Assembly (NCBI RefSeq): GCF_026151205.1
Contig: NC_087082.1
Span: forward strand, 14,603,365 to 14,667,364
DNA: 64,000 bases
Origin: Bolinopsis microptera
Taxonomy: Eukaryota; Ctenophora; Tentaculata; Lobata; Bolinopsidae
Direction of reading: 5' to 3'
A program made the translations under genes and the position numbers. The notes under the pieces were generated by a model. It saw only the letters and a program-made list of their open reading frames with translations, did no database searches and had not been told where the DNA came from. This document shows, piece by piece, positions 48,546 through 60,394 of the stretch (its first letter is position 1; every line of letters begins with the position of its first letter).

Positions 48546-49695
48546 GTGTATCCTATTTTTGGTTAATACTCAGATAAATAAGGAATGCTTTCCTCCTCCT
48601 TTGTGATGATGTATGTAATTGTCGGTTAAAGTATGCAAGTAATGCTCCACGAATAAAATAGAGGGAATTTGACCAATAGTAAAACTTATTATTACACAAA
48701 TGATAAAACTTACATTTACACGAACAGTAAAATATAGCCAGCAAAACAGATTTGTCATTTCAGAAGCCGGATAGTTTTCTCACTTTCTCAGAATATACCC
48801 AGTCTAGGGTAAAATTACGTGTGTACTGTGTAGGGGTAAGAATAAGATACCATCTGCACATAATCAACAACTGAAGAGAAATGACCATTAAACATCAGAC
48901 GAGATGAAGGAAATGCTACTCTAAGTACAAGTTGAATTACTGCCCATTTTAATCAAAACATTTCAAATTCTAAAAGAACTGTTTCAGACAGTTTAATGTA
49001 ACTGTATAGTTGCTAGATACACCGCACTCAAATATGTGTTAGCGTCAGGAGTGACACACTTCACACAATTTGAAACATGAACACCAAGACACGATCAATG
49101 ACCTGTAGTTACACTGTGTGACGTCTGGTTGATCGGGAGATGCTGAATCTGTCATCAGAATAGAGCTTCTCAGTTGGGGTTCACAGCTCACAATTCTCAG
49201 GAGTCCAATAGTCTGAACAACTAACAGGGTTCTAATGTCCTGGGTTTTTGGTGTCCGCTACAATGGCAGAATGGAACGCATGCGGAGTTTATCAGAATAT
49301 CTAAAATCACCTGGTCATGATCCCTCAATTCATACGCAGTAGAGTGCCTTATAAGGCAGCTAACATGATACATCTACTCAAGTACTCAGAGCAGGAAACA
49401 CTAGAATTGCGGGTACGAATATAAAGTTACGTAAAATCAGCCCAGTGTAGGAGGATGACTGTTTTTAAAAATGTTAAGCGGGTTTTAAAGCTTTGCACAT
49501 CATTAAAAGGGAGACAGGGAGAGTCTTATTGATATCTGGCTACTTTCAGATTCCTCTAGTTACTGTTCAAGCTACTCGGCTTCCTAGAGAATCCTAACAT
49601 TATGTTCTTATTGGGGTTCAGTAAGGCGACGCATTAGGCTCGTTATCTACTCTTCCTTGACTTCGTCTTGACTCCTCAGTCCTCTCACTGATTAA
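48546..49695. other. non-coding intergenic or intronic DNA
   Basis: No gene, repeat array or RNA recognised. Confidence 0.5.
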
Positions 49696-49904
49696 ATGTC
49701 TCTGGATAACAGCAGGCTTGTTCGCCGTGGCTAAACCAGTTGGCGTCGGCGTGGGCCCGAAACCTACCGGCGGCGGCGTACGCCGGCGTGAGATCGACCC
49801 TAAAAGACATAAATTTGGTCAATTATCGTGCTTTTTTCCGACAATTTGAGTAAATTTGAGCTGTGAAAAAATTTGATTTTAATTTTTATGTCTCTGGATA
49901 ACAG
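49696..49904. mobile_element. SINE-like insertion with 17-bp target duplication
   Basis: ATGTCTCTGGATAACAG occurs at 49696-49712 and again at 49888-49904, flanking 175 bp. The insert has a GC-rich head (TGGCTAAACCAGTTGG resembling an A box, GAGATCGACCC resembling a B box) and an AT-rich tail ending in T and A runs. A tRNA-type SINE is the best fit; the boxes are loose matches. Confidence 0.5.
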
Positions 49905-52900
49905 ACTAAGTACAAGGGTGAAAATATTTGTTAGGTTTCTCTGGTTTTCACCGCTACTTCACCTATGGAAGCAGCATTACTCCCTACAAAGACCTTACCA
50001 CACAGTTCAAAAGCGAACCTAAATTCTGTGAACTAGGGATTAGGTAAAACAACGGCAAGTAATGATCCAATAAACTTGTATAATACTCTTATTTTGACAT
50101 ATAATAACTATATGTACCTACTTAAGTTAAATAAATGACCATTGACCATTGACCATTGACCTATTGACCATTGACAATTGACCAATGACCATTGACCTAT
50201 TGACGAGTTGGGGTGCGCGGTATAACGGGGCGCACTTTGTCGCGGTTTATCTTGAAATGGGTGCCCTCCTCAGTTGCTACTGCCTCCAACTATCAACAAC
50301 GCAATCTGGAATTCGCCGATGACACTGTTGACAACAGTGATGACTTGCTCGCACGAAGGATCGGTTGGTCCAGCACAAGAAACAGACAGTAAAAGAAACT
50401 TTTAACACCAATAATCTATTCTAAACAGCTGCCCATCACATTGACGCAAGTTTAGAACTTCCAGAACCGTTACAGCGAAGGCTGTAACGAATATCAAAGA
50501 TAAAATGCTTGGTATCGAGCTCAGACTAACAGCGCGTGGCACCGCATCCACTGGTACACAAGATCGGACCAAAAAAGGTAATAAAATGAAACGATTGGAA
50601 TGGAAAATATAGCGCCACAATCCTTAGAAACATGTCAAGAAATTAAAAATAAAAGGTTTATTGTCAATTTTTATTCGCCAATAAACATTTATGAAAGGAT
50701 CTTGACAAACGCATTATAAAGATCATTTTACCATAGTAATAACTTATACCTTTTGTGTCGCAGAGACATCAGCGGTTCAAGAAGGTATTGCAACTACAAT
50801 CTAGATAACGTTTGATAGAAGAAATTGCTTCTACATTCTAGATCAATCGCGAATCCCCCGCGTCCGGCCTTCACAAGATCTGATCAAACGCTAACTATTT
50901 CTTCACCTTAGTGGCCAAAGTATTTTAGAACTATCAAAGCTCGTTATTTCGATCCATTCACATTTCAGTTCAAACAATAAGCATACTGATACTGATACTG
51001 ATACTGATACTGTTCAGCAGATGACACATGTATGATGTATGGCATGAAAGAGCGTTGTGTAGCGATTAAACATAAATACAAATTATGTAAAGTGGTATGC
51101 AGGATATGAATGAGTCGCAATCCCCATCCACCTGTTCAAGGAGCACTATTTCGTTAGATCTTCACCCCATTCAAAGATTGAAGAACACTGCTGTTTCCAG
51201 ATGATCCACATGGAAATGGAGATTCTTTGCTTGACTGGAGTATGAACAAGGCAGCAGCGATGCTGGACGGACGGTCGAACAGTAGAGGAATCTAAGTTGT
51301 CTAAGTAAGTACCGTCTTTAGTGACCGTGCTTTTTAGTTGGAGCTTACACTAAGATTATGTAATTAGATAATTTACTGGGTTGAATGAAAGTATAACTAT
51401 AGTTCAAAACAGTTGACAACTCTTCAGAGTCTCGTTATTCAAGCTGAAATTTGGGGATTCCAGGTTCTCTTGAAGTCTTGGGTAATTAAGCATATACACT
51501 TTTTTTGAAAAGAGCATCAAGTTACAAACTTATATTATGGGGATTAATAGAATTAATAAGATAAGATGTGTAAGTTTAGATATTTATGTTGTGTCATTTA
51601 CTCGCCTTTCTTTAATTTTGTCAATATTTATGTTTATGTTCATGATCGGTGTCCCGTTACCCATGTGTTTTACCATTTTTGCATAATTTCTACAGTCGTA
51701 CTTTTTTATGCATTTTTCCTTAAATTGGATGACAATAAAAGATTTTCATTCATATTAATTTTTACGTAAATTTTGGGATTCTTGTTTTTAAGGCTGTTTT
51801 GTTCCACCTAAGTATGAGTCTAACTTAATTCTATTCAGGAGGTTCTCTAAAGATGATATTTTATTTGAAGAATTCAAGAGCCTAAACTGTGCATGATTCG
51901 CCTCTCCAAACAAATCTAAAGAAACTTATATTACAGCACGGCTCTATACACGTGGTATCCGAGTGACGTAGTCACGAGGTACTGTCACGTGGTATGACCC
52001 GTAATAGTTCTTAGCCATTTAGAGGGCTGATACAGTATACACCCTTGTGTATCAGTGTTTTTTTTACTTCCTTCCACGCTTCAACCTGGAGCTCGCCTGT
52101 CATTGATACTTATGAAAATACAGTACGTTTATAAGGGAGGTCACATGAACAACACCAAGCATCCATTGATATGTTAAAAAATCGCCACATGATACCCAGA
52201 TGTCCTGCACGCTACCTGTCAGATGGAAGGCCTCTCATTGGACAATGAACACTTTTGTAGGTGTGAAAAATCAGTTTTTCGGTAGTTTCGACCTCTTAAT
52301 TAACTCCAAATTTGGTCGCAAACGGTAAGTATCACCGCGATCTTGAGCCGTGCTGTAAGTAAATTATAAAACTGCTGACAAAACTCGTGCCTTCGGCACT
52401 CGTTAGGTCAGCAGTTCTATAACTAACCTTATGCCCTCGGAAGTGGCATTGTTGCTTGCAATCACATATATTTTCATACCTAAAGAAAAAACTGGAGACT
52501 TTTGAGTTATATTAACTTCCGGTATCTCCTTTCCCAAATATTCGACAAATTTACACACGATAAGATAATGCTGTAGATCTTAAAGTTCGGGCTATTTGCC
52601 TGGAATTATCTTGATATCGAGTTTTGTGGTCCTAGCTTTGATGATGGCAAGTAGAAAACATTATGCATGCTCCAAATTTGTTAACTTCTGCCATCGATTA
52701 CAATCGCTCCTTCGATGGAGTGGGTACTGCCTCTCCAATGTAGAGAAGAGTTTAGGTTAGAACTCAAATGTCCATACTTTGTCAGTTTAAATAGTTGACT
52801 GTTGGTTGTATAGATTGCTTTATTTACACTCATTTCACCGGTGACGAGCGTCACACTGGCCATGAAGAACCACCCCGTATATTAGGGCTTTCAAGATGGG

Positions 52901-52999
52901 AATAAAAAATATGATTTTAAATTTTAAATCCTCTTTAAATGTGCATTTCCGTTCTCTATTAAATAAATCATCGCGTTCTCATTATAGGTTTTCCCTACC
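49905..52999. other. non-coding, no gene recognised
   Basis: It contains a CCATTGA repeat at 50138-50206, a TACTGA repeat at 50983-51013, and small hairpins at about 52027-52055 and 52372-52420. An acceptor-like TTCTCATTATAG ends 12 bases before the ATG of the next gene. Confidence 0.5.
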
Positions 53000-53399
53000 A
53001 TGATTGTTTTGAAGATCGTAAAGCTACTAGTCATATCTACTATTTATGGTATTGTAGCTTCAAACAACAGTGAAGGTAAGTGAGCTTGGATTACAGTTTA
53101 TTGCATATCTTTTCAAGAATGTTTTGCGCTTTTACTGTAACGAGCAGCTTATTAAACCATACAAAATCCATCCACGATCTATTTTTGTTTGACATCCAAT
53201 AGTCGATTGTAAAAAATTGGCAGGGAAATAATTAAATTTACTATCATTCACTGCTCAGGTAACTCTACAGATAAAATAAAATGTGAAAAGGTAGCTGGAC
53301 AACGATTCTGCAACATAACAGTCATTTGGAAACCGCGTGTCAGTAAAACATGGGGAATGCTGGCTATGATTCTGCCAGTTCTCTATGCTGTATTGATGA

Positions 53400-53725
53400 T
53401 TTTGTATTTCTTTGTTTCCGTAGCGTCCAGTTGTCCGTCTTCTGTCTGCATCTTTGCTATTTTCACAGAAAGTTCTTCGTCTTCTGTCTGCACCTTACCA
53501 TCTATGGTAAACTTACTGCGACCTTTTTTTCTTTAACAAGAAATTCCGATTTTTCATCCTCTATTTGACACTCTCTATTCTTTGCCTCCATTGAACAAAG
53601 TTCTTCGGTCTCTCTCTGGACCTCGTAGGATATATAAAATTTAGTGTACTTTTTAGATTCTTTTGCAGCGTGCAATCTGGCCTTCCTCTGCACCATCGCC
53701 TGGTGTTTATCCTTCATATTTGTCC
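53400..53725 (-). other. apparently inverted coding segment within XK-like copy B
   Basis: On the minus strand this segment reads KARLHAAKESKKYTKFYISY, EVQRETEELCSMEAKNREC, then (after one base in a run of A near 53525) SKFTIDGKVQTEDEELS and MQTEDGQLDATETKKYK. The SKF.IDG pattern is the same repeat found on the plus strand at 53730-54110, so the two parts belong to one protein but now face opposite ways. Confidence 0.5.
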
Positions 53726-54660
53726 AGAAGGTGGCGATAAGTTTCTTATAGACGGTAACCAACAAATAGGAGACGAAAAGGTTAAGCATCACAGTAAGTT
53801 TCGAATTGACGGTGAATCTCAAGTAATCAAAGTAAAGGGAAGCAAAAAGAAGATAAAGAATGCCATAATAGAAAGTGTCCACCCAGGGCGCAAAACAAGT
53901 CCCTGGGAGTTCATAAGGAGCACCTATAGGACAAACAACCGTTTGTTGTACGCAAAGAAATATGACATCATATATAACACAACATCCGAAAGCATCGAGT
54001 ACGAGCAGGTGAAGAAGAACATCAAGGACGGGAAACGTGCTGTAAAGCTGGGAGTAAAAAAAACACAGCAAATTTGTTGACATTGAAGGGCAAAAATGTA
54101 CAATATCTACAGAAGGTAAGGTATATGGGAAGAATATAAAGGAGGAGATGAAAGAGGAGTTATTGGGTAAAAGTGTGACTGTGGGGGGGGGGGGGGGACT
54201 GACAGATCTGGTCGTGAATTCAAAGAAGAGGCAACATTAGCTGATCTACAAACAGTAAATAAGCACAAGAAACTTCTTTGTGGACTAATAAAGCTGCCGC
54301 TAATTTGCGCAAATTCATCACTTGTTGCAAAGCTTATAATGGCACCACTTTTTGCTATTGTATGGGATGTAGTAGATATTGGTTTTGACACAAATTATTA
54401 TTACCGCCTAGAGCATGGTGGACTAGTGCATCCTTCTATATTCCTGAACACCACGGTTATTGATGGTATACTAGTATTTGCTTGTGTAGGTGCCATCAAA
54501 AGCACTTTACTTGCTTTTTGTTATCTTATTGTTGTGCAGAATAACGAAAGGGAGAGAGAGGCTCACAGCACTGTGCTGTTAGCTTCTATGTTTGCAGTTT
54601 CAATTAAATTACTGCTAGAAGACGCTCCTGAATTAGTGCTGGAGTATTTTTATGTAGACA

Positions 54661-54707
54661 AATACATTGTACATTGTACATTGTACAAATACATTGTACA
54701 TTGTCGA
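54661..54707. repeat. ACATTGT repeat inside coding sequence
   Basis: Five copies of ACATTGT, with an AAAT spacer, interrupt the conserved EYFYVDKY...PPWSYVF stretch of copy B. The 7-bp unit is not a multiple of three and shifts the frame. Confidence 0.88.
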
Positions 54708-55221
54708 TAAACCTCCTTGGAGTTATGTTTTTAAAGACGCAATAACTGCATTGATTTACATTTTTCCTTTGGTAAAGATTATATTCTCAGGTGTTAAAGA
54801 TTTTAATACAATTAAAGATGATAAGAGTAAAATGGTTTATTTTATTTACATTCCGACGACATCCGCAAGAGGATTTATGAGTCTAGCAATGATATTTAGA
54901 ATAATTGGGATGATTATCCAGTACATGGGTATCACTGTTGAGAGACGATGTTTTGTTGAATCAAATAACATGCTACAACAAACACCTTTTGAAAAAGGTT
55001 GCTTAAGCTGGTGTGATTGGCTAATACTTGTCCTGATTGGGCTAACTATAATTTCAGCAATACTACCAGCTATATATGGTCCTGCTTCCATATTTCTTGT
55101 TATTTGTGATCTTAATCTGGCCAATTTAATGATCCGATGTGATTGTTGCAAGAGAAAATACAGCGAGGACGTAGAAAGTATACTGCCGCTAACTTCTCCT
55201 ACTTTTATTTCTCATATTTGA

Positions 55222-56749
55222 TGACATATTTGATGACATCATCATTATAATTCATATTTATAATTCATATTTATAATTCATATTTATAATTCTATCATTT
55301 TTTGGATAGATAGTTGGATCCTCATACTATGATGTCTACTATTTTCAGATTCAGTTCATTATGTGGGTGTGCTGTTATTAAAAGTTTGATTTTTTCAAAA
55401 ATAATTTCTATTCTATTATTCACTAAGTCAACTTCAAAAACCAAACTCGTTAAAATCAAAATACGACTGTAGAACTTTGTTTGCGTTATTCAGATAAATT
55501 ATCCGTGATATGGTTTATACTATTAAATACAACTGTAGAACTATGCGTAATTCAGATAAATTATCAGTGGTTTTATACTATTACTTATACTGAGAGATTA
55601 CTGAGAAATTACTGAAATCTGATAAATGATAGTTATAAAAGCAAATATCACCGAACGTAACCATGGTAACGTGACGTCTGACCAATGTAAAGATTGGTAT
55701 GGTGGCTCGCTAGTACTGGAATTTGGACAATTGACAACAGTTAAATAAATACATAATTAAATTCTGATTTGTTATTATTTAATTGGTTTTTGGATTGCTG
55801 TTTTTGGGTAAAATTTCTTCAGACATCCAAATAATTTAATGTATAGTTTTTGAACGAGATTATCATCTGTTATCTATCTGTAACTCGCACGTTTTTACTT
55901 TTTCACATTCATTCCTCACATTTTACAAGCAGTTAAACACGCATTATAGACACTCCAAGTAAAATAAACTGTCTCTTATAATGTCACGTCAGGTTTACTA
56001 AGAGCATAAATATACTTAACTATGTACACTCACCTGTTAGAAATATACACACATTTTCATCAGGTCAAATCAGATGCTCCTAGCCAAAAAAACCATCAAT
56101 GGTTAACAAAAAGATTCCTATATTACAACAAAAAACATGCAAAATATGATACATCCGGGCTTAAATTAAATACAGTTCAAGAGTTGTGTAACCCCTCGTT
56201 TTGTTATACAACCAAATATAAACTGTCAACAAAAATAAAATAAAATTGTATATAAAATTCTCGCAAAAAGTTTCTCAATTAATTTTCTCTCTACAATTCA
56301 CACTGGTGCGCGCTTGCTTTTTCTCCCCTCATTTTCCAGCAATGTATTCTGGAGTAGTTTAAACCTCACACACATCATACTATCACGTGACATGCACGCA
56401 CTGTAGCACTGTATCACGTGACATGCACGCACTGCAGCACACTGTTAATTCTGACACACTCTCATTCGTGCTCTGGTTTAATCCTAGAAATAGGTTCACT
56501 CTAGGGTTACAATTACCAGGGTTACAGTTACCAGGGTTCACTCTAGGGTTATGTCCACAGGTTTGCGTATTAGGCTATATTGGCTTTTTGGAGTCGTGTT
56601 TGGTTATCAAGACAATAATGTTAAAATTATGATGCTCACATATGGTAATCCTAACAAGACGTGATCCTAACAAATACAATTATGTATAAATGAGCTCACT
56701 GAAAGTGAAACTACTCACAGAAAGTGAAAGTGAAAGTGAAACTACTCAC
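55222..56749. other. non-coding DNA 3' of copy B
   Basis: TTCATATTTATAA repeats lie at 55252-55290. Two TCACGTGACATGCACGCACTG blocks lie at 56384 and 56413. CAGGGTTACAGTTACCAGGG lies at 56518. No gene seen. Confidence 0.5.
56705..56749. repeat. duplicated splice donor
   Basis: On the coding (minus) strand GTGAGTAGTTTCACTTTC follows the exon ending at 56750. A second copy of the GTGAGTAGTTTCACTTTC block follows 30 bases on (TGTGAGTAG at 56711-56719), the copies separated by CACTTT repeats. Confidence 0.8.
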
Positions 56750-56855
56750 GTCTTTGGAAACATCCTTCCTCTTCTCCAAGTTCTTGACCGGGTTAGACGA
56801 GGGTGCGCGTCTGTTAGGACCTCGCACAGAGCGCTTAGACTCCGTCATACTGCTC
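56750..56855 (-). CDS. exon of N-terminal basic region (third of three linked exons)
   Basis: Reads SSMTESKRSVRGPNRRAPSS then NPVKNLEKRKDVSKD. Acceptor CTCCTCCCCACAG at 56856; donor GAC|GTGAGT at 56749. It accepts the upstream exon in phase 2 (giving KSSMTESK) and leaves in phase 0, which matches supervillin exon 2 (37238). The in-frame ATG (MTESK) could also be a start. Basic, probably disordered; family not recognised. Confidence 0.6.
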
Positions 56856-56867
56856 CTGTGGGGAGGA

Positions 56868-59625
56868 GAGTGTTAATACAGTGCAGTGTTAATACAGTGC
56901 AGTGTTAATACAGTGCAGTGTTAATACAGTACAGTGATAATACAATGCAGTGTTAATACAGTGCAGTGTTAATACAGTGCAGTGTTAAGACAGTGCAGTG
57001 TTAATACAGTGCAGTGTTAATACAGTGCAGTGTTAATACAGTGCAGTGTTAATACAGTGCAGTGTTAATACAGTGCAGTGTTAATACAGTGCAGTGTTAA
57101 TACAGTGCAGTGTTAATACAGTGCAGTGTTAATACAGTGCAGTGTTAATACAGTGCAGTGATAATACAGTGCAGTGATAATACAGTGCAGTGATAATACA
57201 GTGCAGTGATAATACAGTGCAGTGTTAATACAGTGCAGTGATAATACAGTGCAGTGTTAATACAGTGCAGTGATAATACAGTGCAGTGTTAATACAGTGC
57301 AGTGATAATACAGTGCAGTGTTAATACAGTGCAGTGTTAATACAGTGCAGTGTTAATACAGTGCAGTGTTAATACAGTGCAGTGTTAATACAGTGCAGTG
57401 TTAATACAGTGCAGTGTTAATACAGTGCAGTGTTAATACAGTGCAGTGTTAATACAGTGCAGTGATAATACAGTGCAGTGTTAATACAGTGCAGTGTTAA
57501 TACAGTGCAGTGTTAATACAGTGCAGTGTTAATACAGTGCAGTGTTAATACAGTGCAGTGTTAATACAGTGCAGTGTTAATACAGTGCAGTGTTAATACA
57601 GTGCAGTGTTAATACAGTGCAGTGTTAATACAGTGCAGTGTTAATACAGTGCAGTGTTAATACAGTGCAGTGTTAATACAGTGCAGTGTTAATACAGTGC
57701 AGTGTTAATACAGTGCAGTGTTAATACAGTGCAGTGTTAATACAGTGCAGTGTTAATACAGTGCAGTGTTAATACAGTGCAGTGTTAATACAGTGCAGTG
57801 TTAATACAGTGCAGTGTTAATACAGTGCAGTGTTAATACAGTGCAGTGTTAATACAGTGCAGTGTTAATACAGTGCAGTGTTAATACAGTGCAGTGTTAA
57901 TACAGTGCAGTGTTAATACAGTGCAGTGTTAATACAGTGCAGTGTTAATACAGTGCAGTGTTAATACAGTGCAGTGTTAATACAGTGCAGTGTTAATACA
58001 GTGCAGTGTTAATACAGTGCAGTGTTAATACAGTGCAGTGATAATACAGTGCAGTGATAATACAGTGCAGTGTTAATACAGTGCAGTGTTAATACAGTGC
58101 AGTGTTAATACAGTGCAGTGTTAATACAGTGCAGTGATAATACAGTGCAGTGATAATACAGTGCAGTGTTAATACAGTGCAGTGTTAATACAGTGCAGTG
58201 TTAATACAGTGCAGTGTTAATACAGTGCAGTGTTAATACAGTGCAGTGTTAATACAGTGCAGTGTTAATACAGTGCAGTGTTAATACAGTGCAGTGTTAA
58301 TACAGTGCAGTGTTAATACAGTGCAGTGTTAATACAGTGCAGTGTTAATACAGTGCAGTGTTAATACAGTGCAGTGTTAATACAGTGCAGTGTTAATACA
58401 GTGCAGTGTTAATACAGTGCAGTGTTAATACAGTGCAGTGTTAATACAGTGCAGTGTTAATACAGTGCAGTGTTAATACAGTGCAGTGTTAATACAGTGC
58501 AGTGTTAATACAGTGCAGTGTTAATACAGTGCAGTGTTAATACAGTGCAGTGTTAATACAGTGCAGTGTTAATACAGTGCAGTGTTAATACAGTGCAGTG
58601 TTAATACAGTGCAGTGTTAATACAGTGCAGTGTTAATACAGTGCAGTGTTAATACAGTGCAGTGTTAATACAGTGCAGTGTTAATACAGTGCAGTGTTAA
58701 TACAGTGCAGTGTTAATACAGTGCAGTGTTAATACAGTGCAGTGTTAATACAGTGCAGTGATAATACAGTGCAGTGTTAATACAGTGCAGTGATAATACA
58801 GTGCAGTGATAATACAGTGCAGTGTTAATACAGTGCAGTGTTAATACAGTGCAGTGTTAATACAGTGCAGTGTTAATACAGTGCAGTGTTAATACAGTGC
58901 AGTGATAATACAGTGCAGTGATAATACAGTGCAGTGTTAATACAGTGCAGTGTTAATACAGTGCAGTGTTAATACAGTGCAGTGTTAATACAGTGCAGTG
59001 TTAATACAGTGCAGTGTTAATACAGTGCAGTGTTAATACAGTGCAGTGATAATACAGTGCAGTGTTAATACAGTGCAGTGTTAATACAGTGCAGTGTTAA
59101 TACAGTGCAGTGTTAATACAGTGCAGTGTTAATACAGTGCAGTGTTAATACAGTGCAGTGTTAATACAGTGCAGTGTTAATACAGTGCAGTGATAATACA
59201 GTGCAGTGTTAATACAGTGCAGTGTTAATACAGTGCAGTGTTAATACAGTGCAGTGTTAATACAGTGCAGTGTTAATACAGTGCAGTGATAATACAGTGC
59301 AGTGTTAATACAGTGCAGTGTTAATACAGTGCAGTGTTAATACAGTGCAGTGTTAATACAGTGCAGTGTTAATACAGTGCAGTGTTAATACAGTGCAGTG
59401 TTAATACAGTGCAGTGTTAATACAGTGCAGTGTTAATACAGTGCAGTGTTAATACAGTGCAGTGATAATACAGTGCAGTGTTAATACAGTGCAGTGATAA
59501 TACAGTGCAGTGTTAATACAGTGCAGTGTTAATACAGTGCAGTGTTAATACAGTGCAGTGATAATACAGTGCAGTGTTAATACAGTGTAGTGATAATACA
59601 GTGCAGTGTTAATACAGTGCAGTCC
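56868..59625. repeat. 16-bp satellite, about 172 copies
   Basis: Very uniform units of ACAGTGCAGTGTTAAT, with one frequent variant (GATAAT for GTTAAT). It begins 13 bp from an exon acceptor on the minus strand, where each unit reads ATTAACACTGCACTGT. It is the largest array in the window (2.76 kb). Confidence 0.97.
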
Positions 59626-60394
59626 GTGCCTGGTGTTAGAGCTTTAGAGTATTTCCAAACACAGTGGCTACTCACTACCATCTTTATTTGTACTGTTAAA
59701 TCTACGAGCAGGCTGTTTGAATAGTGAATATTGGCAATGTCGAGACAGGGACAAGGATTGATACACAGCGCTATAACTTAGGGAGAATCACCTCTTTTCA
59801 CAGACCATGACTTCTCCGAATACCACAACTAAATCTGCCGAAAGAAAAGGTTCCTGAACGAACTCTTATCAAACGAATAGACAGCTAACTAGAAACAATA
59901 TACAGAATTAACACTGCAGTTGATGAGTAGATATCCACGATGAGAGCTAACAAACAGTTCACTAATAGTTCATAACAAGTCTGCACGTGCAACTAAGTAG
60001 GATGTGAGACTACAATGGTAGCTTGGTTACCAGTCTCTCTATCTCCAATACACCAGTACACATAGTGAGCATGCTGCTATTGGGTGCTTACTTCCTGCTA
60101 GACAGTTTGAACCAGACAGCTTTCTATTTGTACACCAGGGTAGAACCTATAACCTCAACAATTATAGCGTGTTCTAGGTGTTGAGTAGCTGAGTGTTGTC
60201 TGTTCTAACACTACAACACTACAACACTACAACACTACAACACTCAATAAAAACAAACTTCCTTTCGCGTGTTTACCCCCACAGTACACTTAAGACACGT
60301 ATTTTATAGGATCAGGGGTCAAATTATAGCACAGGTTATTCCATTTTATCCTATTAACCCCCGGGGTAGTAGTTCACAGTAGTTGTCATGAGAA
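59626..60394. other. non-coding DNA
   Basis: CTACAACA repeats at 60205-60245. No gene recognised. Confidence 0.5.

Larger units (their letters stand above)
53000..55221 (+). pseudogene. multi-pass membrane protein, XK-related-like, copy B (rearranged)
   Basis: Exon 1 (53000-53075) encodes a signal peptide, MIVLKIVKLLVISTIYGIVA, and has donor GTAAGT. The intron ends at 53258. Exon 2 then reads CEKVAGQRFCNITVIWKPRV and a membrane segment WGMLAMILPVLYAVLMILYF. The plus-strand frame stops soon after. The next 300 bases instead read as charged protein on the minus strand (see the inversion entry). From about 53730 the plus strand resumes with KFLIDG, SKFRIDG and SKFVDIEG repeats, then the membrane core: LLEDAPELVLEYFYVDKY, and later ERRCFVESNNMLQQTPFEKGC to a stop at 55221. 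Frame changes are needed at an A8 run (54056), a G run (54183-54197) and a 7-bp ACATTGT repeat (54661-54707). Landmarks match copy A at 722-3261. XK-like assignment is tentative. Confidence 0.5.

Noticed and set aside
53502-54083. 193-residue minus-strand open frame taken as one gene
   Set aside because: Only its 3' part (below about 53725) looks coding, by the SKF.IDG repeat. Its hydrophobic 5' part is the complement of the charged plus-strand region of XK-like copy B.
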